Source: Candidatus Merdisoma merdipullorum (GTDB taxonomy: Bacteria; Bacillota; Clostridia; Lachnospirales; Lachnospiraceae). Taken from it: DNA of 64,000 nucleotides. Made by a program: the position numbers and the translations under genes. Positions 9,916 through 18,263 of the stretch are shown one piece after another. Where the stretch lies: contig DVLE01000084.1 in the NCBI GenBank assembly GCA_018715645.1, positions 1 through 64,000 of the forward strand, given 5' to 3'. Positions within the stretch are counted from its first letter, which is position 1. Each line of letters opens with the position of its first letter. The notes beneath the pieces are model-generated. The model was not told where the DNA came from. It made no database searches and was given only the letters and a program-made list of their open reading frames with translations.

Positions 9916-12405
9916 ATGGTAAGAATCGGAATGTTTTTAGGAGACCGCTATGAGATCCTGGAGAAGATAGGCTCCGGCGGCATGGCTCAGGTCTTTAAGG
10001 GAAAGGACCACAAGCTGAACCGTTTTGTGGCGGTCAAGGTACTGAAGGATGAGTTTGTGGAGGATAAGAATTTCGTCCGCAAGTTCAAGGAGGAGGCCCA
10101 GGCGGCCGCGGCTCTGGCTCATCCGAATATTGTGAATGTCTATGACGTAGGCGATGAGCAGAATATCAACTACATTGTCATGGAGCTGGTAGAAGGCATC
10201 ACGCTTAAGACGTATATCGAAAAAAAGGGCAGGCTGACGGTGAAAGAAGCCACCAGCATTGCCATTCAGGTGGCCTCCGGTCTGGAGATTGCGCACAATA
10301 ATCAGATTGTGCACAGAGACATCAAGCCGCAGAATATCATTATTTCCCGTGAAGGCAAGGTTAAGGTGACGGACTTCGGAATTGCGAAATCCGTTTCTTC
10401 CAATACAAATACGGCGGACGCCATGGGATCCGTGCATTATACGTCTCCGGAGCAGGCCAGAGGCGGATACAGCGATGCCAAGAGCGATATTTATTCTCTT
10501 GGCATTGTGATGTATGAGATGGTGACGGGACGTGTGCCGTTTGATGGCGAGACGACCGTTGTGGTGGCCGTGAAGCATCTGCAGGAGGACATTGTGTCTC
10601 CGCGGGTATATGCTTCCGACATTCCGGTCAGCCTGGAACACATTATTCTGAAATGTACGGAAAAGAGTCCGGATCGCCGTTATCCCAATGTGACGGAGCT
10701 GATCGCGGATCTGAAGCAGTCCCTGCTCACACCGGACGTAAATTTTGTAAAGGAAATCGTGCCGGACGGCGCCAAGACCGTGGCGATTACCAGGGATGAG
10801 ATTTCCAAGATCAAAAAGGAGACGGGAAGACTTCCCGTGGATGAGGACGATGCTGAGAGCAGGTACGCATACCTCGATCGTATGAATGATGACGACGAGT
10901 ATGACGACGACGAATACGATGACGAGTACGACGATGATGACGAATACGATGAGTATGATGACGACGAATATGACGATGAGTACGATGATGAGGAAGAATC
11001 GGACGATGAGGAGGACGATGACGACGAAGGAGGCGTGCTGGATCCGAAGCTGGAAAAAATCATGATGATCGGCGGTATCGCCGCAGCCGTTATTATCCTG
11101 ATCATTGTAATCGTGATCGTAGTAAGACTCGTGGGATTCGGAGGAGGCTCGAACAACAGCAGCAGCGACAACGAGCCAGAGATCGAAGATGTGATTGAGG
11201 AAAATCCGGTGGTTCCGGATCTTCTGGGAATGAGCTATTCAGAAGCCCAGGAGGCGCTGAACGAGCTGGGACTTGGAATCAAGGTCAGCGAGACCCGTTC
11301 CTCGGATGAATATGAGGCAGGCCAGATCATCGAGCAGAGCGTCGACAAGGGAACTGAGGTGGAGCCGAATACGACCATATATGTGGTGATCTGCGGAGAC
11401 GGCTCCAGCGTGGAGGTGCCGGATCTGGAGGATTATACAAGGGAGAGCGCGGTCAGCGCCCTTGAAAACCTGGGGCTCAGCGCAGATGTGACAGAGGAAT
11501 ATAATGACGACGTGGCCTCCGGCCGAGTGATTTCTACCAGCCCGAAAGCAGGCGAGAGCGTGGAGCGCGGAGGAGTCGTTAAAATCGTGATCAGTAAGGG
11601 CAGCGAGGAGGACGCCCAGGTTCAGGTTCCGGATCTGAGGAATAGAAGCGAGGCGACGGCGAAACAGCTTCTGAGCCAGGCGGAATTGAGTTCCGGCACA
11701 GTGACGACCGAAGCCAGCGATACGGTAGCGTCAGGAAATGTTATCTCCCAGAGTCCCTCAGCGGGAACTACGGTAGAGAAGGGTACGAGCGTCAGCTACG
11801 TGGTCAGCACGGGACCGGATACCGTATATATTGGAAACGCTATGAAGAACGGCAGCAGTGAAAGCGCTGTCACCGCTTACCTGACAGGCAGAGGGCTGAA
11901 GGTATCGCGTTCGGAGGAGTACAGCGACACAGTGGCTAAAGGCGATGTGATTTCCTACAATCCGGGCAATGGAAGCACGGTGGAGTATGGAAGCACGGTC
12001 AATATTGTGGTGAGTCTGGGACGGGAGCCTGTGACTACAGCCTCTGTACCGGATTTGACAGGAAGAACAGCGGATCAGGCCAGAAGCGCGCTGGGTTCCA
12101 ATTTCAGTCTGGGAGAAGTACAGAACGGAGACGAGGCTCCGGATTATACAAAGAATGGATTGATTTACTGGCAGAGCCATTCCGGCACGCAGCAGATAGG
12201 AACGACGATTTCCGTAAGAATCTATTCCAATATCCGCAGCTGTACGGATAAAGGAAAAGAGCATACAGCTCCGTCTGGTACCGGAGAGGGCGTGTCCACA
12301 ACCTGCACAGTGTGCGGAAGAACCTTCACGACTCCGACCACCTCGACGCCTACGACGCCAAGTGACGGTACAGGCAGTACATCCGGCGGCAACGCTGCCA
12401 CCTAA
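9916..12405 (+). CDS. prkC: PASTA-domain Ser/Thr protein kinase (PrkC/StkP type)
   Basis: Membrane kinase that senses muropeptides and controls growth and division. Residues 10-275 form a Hanks-type kinase (GSGGMAQVFKG loop, AVKVL lysine, HRDIKPQN catalytic loop, TDFGIAKS activation segment). A very acidic Asp/Glu/Tyr tract fills residues ~325-373, then one membrane helix at ~382-407. Outside the cell are five PASTA-like units starting near 432, 500, 570, 636 and 708; the fourth lacks the usual VPDL. The tail holds CTVCG and a Thr/Ser-rich low-complexity end. The long acidic tract and Cys-bearing tail are unusual against Bacillus PrkC. Confidence 0.95.
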   Translation: MVRIGMFLGDRYEILEKIGSGGMAQVFKGKDHKLNRFVAVKVLKDEFVEDKNFVRKFKEEAQAAAALAHPNIVNVYDVGDEQNINYIVMELVEGITLKTYIEKKGRLTVKEATSIAIQVASGLEIAHNNQIVHRDIKPQNIIISREGKVKVTDFGIAKSVSSNTNTADAMGSVHYTSPEQARGGYSDAKSDIYSLGIVMYEMVTGRVPFDGETTVVVAVKHLQEDIVSPRVYASDIPVSLEHIILKCTEKSPDRRYPNVTELIADLKQSLLTPDVNFVKEIVPDGAKTVAITRDEISKIKKETGRLPVDEDDAESRYAYLDRMNDDDEYDDDEYDDEYDDDDEYDEYDDDEYDDEYDDEEESDDEEDDDDEGGVLDPKLEKIMMIGGIAAAVIILIIVIVIVVRLVGFGGGSNNSSSDNEPEIEDVIEENPVVPDLLGMSYSEAQEALNELGLGIKVSETRSSDEYEAGQIIEQSVDKGTEVEPNTTIYVVICGDGSSVEVPDLEDYTRESAVSALENLGLSADVTEEYNDDVASGRVISTSPKAGESVERGGVVKIVISKGSEEDAQVQVPDLRNRSEATAKQLLSQAELSSGTVTTEASDTVASGNVISQSPSAGTTVEKGTSVSYVVSTGPDTVYIGNAMKNGSSESAVTAYLTGRGLKVSRSEEYSDTVAKGDVISYNPGNGSTVEYGSTVNIVVSLGREPVTTASVPDLTGRTADQARSALGSNFSLGEVQNGDEAPDYTKNGLIYWQSHSGTQQIGTTISVRIYSNIRSCTDKGKEHTAPSGTGEGVSTTCTVCGRTFTTPTTSTPTTPSDGTGSTSGGNAAT

Positions 12406-12436
12406 AACCAGACAATCACCAAATGACAGGTAATTC

Positions 12437-13315
12437 ATGCAGGGAAAGATTATAAAGGGAATTGCCGGATTCTACTACGTTCACGCAGGAGAATCCGGCG
12501 TCTATGAATGTAAGGCAAAAGGGATATTCCGCAATCAGAAGGTCAAGCCCCTGGTGGGCGACGATGTGGAGATGACGGTCCTGGACGAGCAGGATAAGGA
12601 GGGGAATATCGAGGAGATTCTGCCCCGGAAAAACGAGCTGATTCGTCCTGCCGTGGCCAATATCGATCAGGCTCTGGTGATTTTCGCGGCGGCGAAGCCA
12701 AAGCCGAACTTTAATCTTCTGGATCGGTTTCTGATTCTGATGCAGTATCAACAGGTTCCGGCAGTGATTTGCTTTAACAAGCAGGACATTGTGACGGAAC
12801 AGGAGCTTGGAACTCTTAGGGACACTTACATAAGCGCAGGGTATGAGGTGCGTTTTACCAGCGCGCTGGATCAGACGGGTATTGGGGAAATCCGCGCGCT
12901 TCTGAAAGGCAAGACTACGGCGGTGGCGGGACCTTCCGGCGTCGGAAAGTCGTCTCTTATCAATCTCTTATCGCCGGAGGCGGGAATGGAGACGGGCGAC
13001 ATCAGCAGAAAGATTGAAAGAGGCAGACATACCACCCGCCATTCAGAACTCTTTGCGATAGATGGGAACAGCTATATCTGCGATACGCCGGGCTTTAGCT
13101 CCATTTATCTGCCGGATATGGAAAAAGAGGAGCTTGGCGGCTGCTTTCCGGAATTTCGGGAGTATGAAGATAGCTGTCGTTTTCAGGGCTGCGCTCATAT
13201 CCATGAGCCAGGCTGCGCGGTCAAGGAGGCTCTTTCGGAGGGCAGGATCAGTCCTGTTCGCTATGAGAACTATAAACTTTTATATGAGGAATTGAAAAAC
13301 AGGAGGAGGTATTGA
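12437..13315 (+). CDS. rsgA: Ribosome small subunit-dependent GTPase RsgA
   Basis: Circularly permuted GTPase that assists late 30S maturation. It shows an N-terminal OB domain, NKQD as G4, the Walker A GPSGVGKSS near residue 160 and DTPGF as G3 after it, followed by the C-terminal zinc motif CRFQGCAHIHEPGC. Length is 292 aa. It lies 31 bases after prkC and one base before rpe, in the usual stp-prkC-rsgA-rpe-thiN order. Confidence 0.96.
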   Translation: MQGKIIKGIAGFYYVHAGESGVYECKAKGIFRNQKVKPLVGDDVEMTVLDEQDKEGNIEEILPRKNELIRPAVANIDQALVIFAAAKPKPNFNLLDRFLILMQYQQVPAVICFNKQDIVTEQELGTLRDTYISAGYEVRFTSALDQTGIGEIRALLKGKTTAVAGPSGVGKSSLINLLSPEAGMETGDISRKIERGRHTTRHSELFAIDGNSYICDTPGFSSIYLPDMEKEELGGCFPEFREYEDSCRFQGCAHIHEPGCAVKEALSEGRISPVRYENYKLLYEELKNRRRY

Positions 13316-13316
13316 C

Positions 13317-13970
13317 ATGAACAAGCTGGCGCCGTCGATTCTTTCGGCAGATTTTGCAGCTCTGGGCGAAGACGTAAAAAAGGTGGAGAAGGCCGGAGCC
13401 GAGTATCTTCATATTGATGTGATGGATGGGGCGTTTGTGCCCAGTCTGTCTCTGGGATTTCCGGTAATTGAATCGATTCGGAAAAATTCCGTGATGGTCT
13501 TTGACGTACATCTGATGATTTGTGATCCGGATCGTTATATTCAGGCTTTTGCGGACGCGGGAGCAGACATCATTACGGTTCACGCCGAGGCCTGCACTCA
13601 TCTGAACCGGACGATTGCATCCATAAAGGAAAAGGGAATTAGGGCAGGAGTGGCCTTGAATCCGGCTACGCCTCTTTCGGCTCTTGACTATATTCTGGAA
13701 GATGTGGATATGGCGCTTCTGATGACCGTGAATCCGGGCTTCGGAGGTCAGAAATATATCGAAAGCTGCACGCGAAAGATCCGCGAGCTTCGCCGTATGA
13801 TAGGCGAGCGCGGGCTTGAGACCGACATCGAAGTGGACGGCGGCATCAAACTGAACAACGTAAAGACGGTTCTGGAGGCGGGAGCCAATGTCATCGTAGC
13901 GGGCTCTGCGGTATTCTCCGGAGACGTGGAGAAGAATGTAACAGATTTTCTGGAGATTTTGAGGCAGTAA
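13317..13970 (+). CDS. rpe: Ribulose-phosphate 3-epimerase
   Basis: Interconverts ribulose 5-phosphate and xylulose 5-phosphate in the pentose phosphate pathway. The TIM-barrel protein has LAPSILSADF at the start, the metal His/Asp in HIDVMDGAFVPS, DVHLMI, MTVNPGFGGQ and EVDGGI. Length is 217 aa. A GGAGG precedes the ATG. Its stop overlaps the thiN start (TAATG). Confidence 0.97.
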   Translation: MNKLAPSILSADFAALGEDVKKVEKAGAEYLHIDVMDGAFVPSLSLGFPVIESIRKNSVMVFDVHLMICDPDRYIQAFADAGADIITVHAEACTHLNRTIASIKEKGIRAGVALNPATPLSALDYILEDVDMALLMTVNPGFGGQKYIESCTRKIRELRRMIGERGLETDIEVDGGIKLNNVKTVLEAGANVIVAGSAVFSGDVEKNVTDFLEILRQ

Positions 13971-14623
13971 TGAGAACTTTGATTGTAAGCGGGGGCAGAA
14001 TCGGAAGCGATTTTGCCCTGTCCTTTTTGAAAAATGAGACTTTTGATACTGTGATCGGCGTGGACAATGGGCTACGCTTTTTGTATGACAACGGGATCAG
14101 GCCGACTCATGTGGTCGGGGATTTTGATACGGCGGATCCGAAGCTTGTGGATTATTATCGGGGCAGAAAGGAAATAGAGCTGCGGACCTACAACCCGATC
14201 AAAGATTCCACGGATACGCAGATCGCCATTGAGCTGGCTCTGGAGCTTCACAGCACAGAGATTGTGATTCTGGGCGGTACCGGAAGCCGCATCGATCATG
14301 TGCTGGGAAATATCCAGAGTATGATGCTTGCGAAAAAGGCGGGAGTTTCCTGCCAGATCGTGGATGAGAACAACCGCATCCGGCTGATCGACGGAGAGAC
14401 CGTGCTTTCCAGGGAGGAACAGTATGGGAACTATGTATCCCTGATCCCTCTTACTACCGAGGTGACGGGCGTTGATCTGATCGGTTTTAAATATCCTTTG
14501 CGGGACTGGACGTTTACCAGCACAGGGAGCGCGGGCTTTGGAGTGAGCAATGAGATCGTGGAGGCAGAGGGAAGAATCAGGATAAAATCCGGGATCTTTG
14601 TGATGATCGAGGCGAAAGACTAA
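13970..14623 (+). CDS. thiN: Thiamine pyrophosphokinase
   Basis: Transfers pyrophosphate from ATP to thiamine to make thiamine diphosphate. Family motifs visible are GVDNGLRFL, GDFDTADP, KDSTDTQIAIELAL and GGTGSRIDHVLGN. Length is 217 aa. It ends the murE-thiN cluster; the 268-base gap after it separates it from the HPr-like gene. Confidence 0.93.
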   Translation: MRTLIVSGGRIGSDFALSFLKNETFDTVIGVDNGLRFLYDNGIRPTHVVGDFDTADPKLVDYYRGRKEIELRTYNPIKDSTDTQIAIELALELHSTEIVILGGTGSRIDHVLGNIQSMMLAKKAGVSCQIVDENNRIRLIDGETVLSREEQYGNYVSLIPLTTEVTGVDLIGFKYPLRDWTFTSTGSAGFGVSNEIVEAEGRIRIKSGIFVMIEAKD

Positions 14624-14809
14624 ATGGAAACTGGTAGAAGTTTCAAAAAAATTTATAGAATCTTTATGTCTTTTTTTGTACCAAAACCATCCACAATTTT
14701 CCGGCGGTTTAAAAAAGCTTAGAATTTCTCTGAGGGACTACATTAAAAATTGTATACATTCGATAAAAAAGGCAAGAATATTGGCAGAAAGTGAAGAAAA
14801 CGGGCAGGA

Positions 14810-14838
14810 TTGACAAATGGAAGGCTTGCTGGCATAAT
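14810..14838 (+). promoter_or_regulatory. Sigma-A-type promoter for the HPr-like gene
   Basis: TTGACA at 14810-14815, a 17-base spacer, then CATAAT at 14833-14838. It lies 54 bases before the ATG of the HPr-like gene and is among the best matches in the window. The rest of the 14624-14891 gap is AT-rich, and I see no further gene or convincing terminator there. Confidence 0.75.
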
Positions 14839-14891
14839 ACCGTTACAATCCACTGTTACAGTATAATTTAACCTTTAAGGAGTGTATGTAA

Positions 14892-15119
14892 ATGCAGGAA
14901 AGAAAGATTAAACTGAATGCTGCCGAAGACGTAAAAGAGTTTGTGCGAAGCGCGAGCCAGTGTGACTTTGATGTGGATATATGCTACAACCGTGTGTTGA
15001 TCGATGCAAAGTCTCTCCTGGGCGTAATGAGCATGGACCTGAACCGGGAACTGATTGTGAAATGTCATGGAGAGAGCGGAGAGTTTGACCGTGTACTGTC
15101 CAAGTTCGCGGTGGCGTAA
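14892..15119 (+). CDS. HPr-like protein lacking the phosphorylatable histidine
   Basis: A 75-residue protein with the HPr fold pattern: FVRSASQCDFDVDICYN and AKSLLGVMSM match HPr helix 1 to helix 2. Ungapped comparison with Bacillus HPr (from memory) places Ala10 at His15, Glu12 at Arg17 and Asp13 at Pro18, so the PTS phosphotransfer centre is absent. Ser41 corresponds to the regulatory Ser46 and is kept. It is therefore more like Crh, a regulator that lacks His15, than a PTS carrier. It has its own strong promoter, an AAGGAG ribosome site and a terminator, so it is a single-gene unit. Confidence 0.8.
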   Translation: MQERKIKLNAAEDVKEFVRSASQCDFDVDICYNRVLIDAKSLLGVMSMDLNRELIVKCHGESGEFDRVLSKFAVA

Positions 15120-15170
15120 CCGGGAGAATTCAGAGAATAGAAGAATGGAAGCAAGAAACAGATAGGCGGA

Positions 15171-15199
15171 AAAGAGTCTGGTTTACCGGACTCTTTTTT
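15171..15199 (+). terminator. Rho-independent terminator after the HPr-like gene
   Basis: Stem GAGTCTGGT (15174-15182) pairs with ACCGGACTC (15185-15193) with one G-U pair, followed by six T at 15194-15199. AAA before the stem can pair into the T run. Confidence 0.85.
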
Positions 15200-15210
15200 C
15201 GTGCTACAAT
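15182..15210 (+). promoter_or_regulatory. Possible promoter overlapping the terminator, for the helicase gene
   Basis: TTTACC (15182-15187), a 17-base spacer and TACAAT (15205-15210). Initiation seven bases on would fall at the A of the helicase ATG (15217), which has no Shine-Dalgarno sequence. The -35 element sits inside the preceding terminator hairpin. Confidence 0.45.
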
Positions 15211-15216
15211 GATTTT

Positions 15217-17580
15217 ATGGACGAGAAAAAAACAGAGATTCGGATCTCCGTGCGTGCGCTCGTAGAATTTATTCTGCGGGAGGGAGATCTGGACAACCGG
15301 GTGACAGGAAAGGCAGATCTTCTGGCGATGCAGGCCGGAGGACGCCTGCACAGAAAAATTCAGAGACGTATGGGGGCCGAGTACAAAGCTGAGGTTCCTT
15401 TAAAGATAACGGTTCCGATGGAGGGCTTTGACTGTCTGGTGGAGGGACGGGCCGACGGGATCTTCACAGAGGACGAGTTGGTCTATATCGATGAAATCAA
15501 AGGCGTATACCGGGATCTGAAGCTGATAGGAGAACCCCTGGGCGTACATCTGGCTCAGGCGTTGTGTTATGCCTATATCTATACCAGTCAAAACGGGCTT
15601 GAACGGATCGGGGTGCAGATGACGTATGGGAATCTGGAAACGGAGGAGCTTAAATTTTTCCGTGAAATCCGGGAGCGGGGGGAGCTTGAGGACTGGTTTT
15701 CGGGACTCATGAAGGAATATGAGAAATGGGCCCGGTTTCAGACGGAGTGGAAGGAGAGCCGGAAGGCAAGTATCCGTCCGCTGGAATTTCCCTTTCCCTA
15801 CCGGGAGGGCCAGCGGGATCTGGCAGCCGGCGTATACCGGACGATAGCCCGGAAAAAGCGCCTGTTCATCCAGGCGCCCACCGGCGTAGGCAAGACGATG
15901 TCCACGGTGTTCCCGGCTGTGAAGGCGGTGGGGGAAGGTCTTGGAGATCGCATTTTTTACCTGACCGCAAAGACTGTGACGCGCACAGTCGCCGAGGAAG
16001 CCTTTGATATTCTCCGGCAGAACGGACTTCGGATGAAGACCGTGACGCTGACGGCCAAGGAGAAGCTCTGCATCTGCGAGGAAACCCAGTGCAATCCCGA
16101 AGCCTGTCTCTATGCAAAAGGGCATTTTGACCGGATCAACGAAGCCGTCTACGAGCTTTTGACGGAAGGACCGGACAGGCTGGACCGGGAGACGCTGCTT
16201 TCACAGGCTCATAAGCATCAGGTCTGTCCCTTTGAACTGAGCCTCGACACGGCTTCCTGGACGGACGCCGTGATCTGCGACTACAATTACGTCTTTGATC
16301 CGAATGTACGCCTGAAACGCTTTTTCGCGGAGGGAGTGAAAGGAGATTATCTCTTTCTCATCGACGAGGCCCACAATCTGGTGGAGCGGGGAAGGGAAAT
16401 GTTCAGCGCCTCTCTCTGCAAGGAGGATTTTCTGGAACTGAAGCGAAAACTGAAGGGCAGATACAAGAAGGCTGAGCGTTGTCTGGAACGCTGCAACAAA
16501 TATCTTCTGAGACTGAAAAAGGAATGTGAGACCTATCAGCTTCATGAGGATGTGGGCGCCTTCCAGCTTCAGCTTCTTTCCCTCTCCACAGAGCTTGACC
16601 GGATCCGTGAGGAAGGAGCCGAACCGGAGCTTTTGAAGGATGTTCTGGATTTCTGGTTCCAGGTTCGGGATTTTCTGAATACGGCCGACCGTCTGAATGA
16701 TAATTATGTGATTTACAGTGAGATCGGAGAGGATGGCCGCTTTCGGCTGAAGCTTTACTGTGTGGAGATCGCGGAAAATCTGCGGGAGTGTCTCGACAAG
16801 GGGAGGGCGGCAGTGTTTTTTTCCGCCACCCTGCTTCCGATGCCCTATTATAAGCACCTGCTGGGCGACGAGAATGACTATGCAGTCTATGCCCGTTCCC
16901 CCTTTTCGCCGGAAAAGCGCCTTCTCCTGCTGTGCCAGGATGTGAGCAGCCGCTATACCAGAAGAAACCGGACGGAGTACGAACGGATCGCGGCCTGGCT
17001 GGCGGCTATGGCTGAGGGAAAGAAGGGGAATTATCTGGCCTTCTTTCCGTCCTACCGGATGATGCTGGACGTCTATGATATTTTCGAGGAGCAGTACGGC
17101 GGCAATGTGGAATGTGTGCTTCAGAGATCTGGCATGAAGGAGGAGGAGAGAGAGGCGTTTTTGGAACGGTTCCGGGAGCAGAGCGGAAGTTCCCTTCTGG
17201 GCTTTTGCGTACTGGGAGGCATTTTCTCTGAGGGGATCGATCTGAAGCATGAGGCGTTGATCGGGGCGGCTGTCGTCGGCACAGGACTTCCTCTGGTCTG
17301 CCATGAACGGGAGATCCTGCGGAACTATTATGAGGAGCGCCATATGGATGGTTTTGCCTATGCCTACCGTTATCCGGGCATGAACAAGGTACTTCAGGCC
17401 GCGGGGCGCGTGATTCGCACAGATGAAGATCAGGGAGTGATTTTGCTTCTTGACGACCGGTTTCAGGGAAGCGATTACCGGAGGCTGTTTCCGTTGGAAT
17501 GGGAAGGCTTTCAGGTATGCCGGCTGCCGGACGCAGAGAAACGAATTAAGAAATTTTGGCAAGAGCATTGCTCAGAATGA
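15217..17580 (+). CDS. XPD/DinG-type Fe-S DNA helicase with PD-(D/E)XK-like N-terminus
   Basis: A 787-residue superfamily 2 helicase. Residues ~70-100 carry VEGRADGIF and YIDEIKG, resembling the D...ExK core of Cas4/AddB-type nucleases. The Walker A QAPTGVGKT is near residue 221. A four-cysteine Fe-S cluster region follows (cysteines near 284-295 and CPFEL near 337), with a DEAH box LIDEAHNL near 382 and a C-terminal helicase half ending in QAAGRVIRTDEDQG. Such proteins unwind 5'-3' during repair of damaged or structured DNA; the exact role is inferred. The start follows a terminator by only 17 bases and has no ribosome-binding site. The next gene overlaps its stop as ATGA. Confidence 0.88.
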   Translation: MDEKKTEIRISVRALVEFILREGDLDNRVTGKADLLAMQAGGRLHRKIQRRMGAEYKAEVPLKITVPMEGFDCLVEGRADGIFTEDELVYIDEIKGVYRDLKLIGEPLGVHLAQALCYAYIYTSQNGLERIGVQMTYGNLETEELKFFREIRERGELEDWFSGLMKEYEKWARFQTEWKESRKASIRPLEFPFPYREGQRDLAAGVYRTIARKKRLFIQAPTGVGKTMSTVFPAVKAVGEGLGDRIFYLTAKTVTRTVAEEAFDILRQNGLRMKTVTLTAKEKLCICEETQCNPEACLYAKGHFDRINEAVYELLTEGPDRLDRETLLSQAHKHQVCPFELSLDTASWTDAVICDYNYVFDPNVRLKRFFAEGVKGDYLFLIDEAHNLVERGREMFSASLCKEDFLELKRKLKGRYKKAERCLERCNKYLLRLKKECETYQLHEDVGAFQLQLLSLSTELDRIREEGAEPELLKDVLDFWFQVRDFLNTADRLNDNYVIYSEIGEDGRFRLKLYCVEIAENLRECLDKGRAAVFFSATLLPMPYYKHLLGDENDYAVYARSPFSPEKRLLLLCQDVSSRYTRRNRTEYERIAAWLAAMAEGKKGNYLAFFPSYRMMLDVYDIFEEQYGGNVECVLQRSGMKEEEREAFLERFREQSGSSLLGFCVLGGIFSEGIDLKHEALIGAAVVGTGLPLVCHEREILRNYYEERHMDGFAYAYRYPGMNKVLQAAGRVIRTDEDQGVILLLDDRFQGSDYRRLFPLEWEGFQVCRLPDAEKRIKKFWQEHCSE

Positions 17581-18263
17581 GGAAACGTATGCAGAGAAAA
17601 AGATTATGGATAAGCTGTATCGTGGCGGTGTTCATCCTTCTGGCCGCAGCCTGCCTGTACCATTTCCGCTATCTGGTGCTGGGACCAAGCAGCGCGCCTG
17701 TCCGGGCCAAGGAAAATGAGGATTTTCAGATCGCGGATATTAGGAGCAGCGTTGACCGGGATGGAGACGGCATAGACGATCAGACGGACATCCTTGAGGG
17801 CGCAAGGGATTATATCGCCACACGCCCCATTTATAAAAGCAAGTACTATGACACAGGCTATCCTGACGATGGCTTTGGCGTCTGCACGGACGTAGTGGCG
17901 AATGCCCTGCGGAGCGCGGGATATGATTTGCAGGAGCTGGTGGATCAGGATATTTTGGAGAATCCCCAGGACTATGAGATCGAGAAGCCGGATGCGAACA
18001 TCGATTTTCGCCGGGTAAGGAATCTGCGGGTATATTTCTCGCACACCGCGATCCCACTGACGACGGACATTTACGACATCGGCCAGTGGCAGGGCGGCGA
18101 CATTGTAATTTTTGAGAAACACATCGGAATCGTGTCCGATAAACGAAACAATGATGGGGTGGCCTATGTGATTCACCACAGCGGCGGCCCTCAGGCCTCC
18201 TACGAGGAGGATATTTTGGAGAAAAGGGACGACATTGTGGGGCATTACCGGGTGAGCGAGTGA
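17577..18263 (+). CDS. DUF1287 family protein, membrane anchored
   Basis: A 228-residue protein with a basic N-terminus, one membrane segment at about residues 12-28 and an outward domain. The domain shows DGIDDQTDI, YIATRPIYKSKYYDTGYPDDGFGVCTDV, HTAIPLTT, WQGGDIVIF and HIGIVSD, the signature of DUF1287 (E. coli YijF-like), a family with a probable NlpC/P60-like Cys-His arrangement (Cys in VCTDV, His in HIGIVSD). Function is unknown. Start at 17577 overlaps the helicase stop; ATG at 17589 with GAGGAA before it is the alternative. Its 3' end overlaps the convergent gene by 19 bases. Confidence 0.75.
   Translation: MRKRMQRKRLWISCIVAVFILLAAACLYHFRYLVLGPSSAPVRAKENEDFQIADIRSSVDRDGDGIDDQTDILEGARDYIATRPIYKSKYYDTGYPDDGFGVCTDVVANALRSAGYDLQELVDQDILENPQDYEIEKPDANIDFRRVRNLRVYFSHTAIPLTTDIYDIGQWQGGDIVIFEKHIGIVSDKRNNDGVAYVIHHSGGPQASYEEDILEKRDDIVGHYRVSE

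Noticed and set aside
10680-11171. Serine-rich minus-strand ORF
   Set aside because: It is the antisense of the GAC/GAT-rich acidic tract of the kinase gene.
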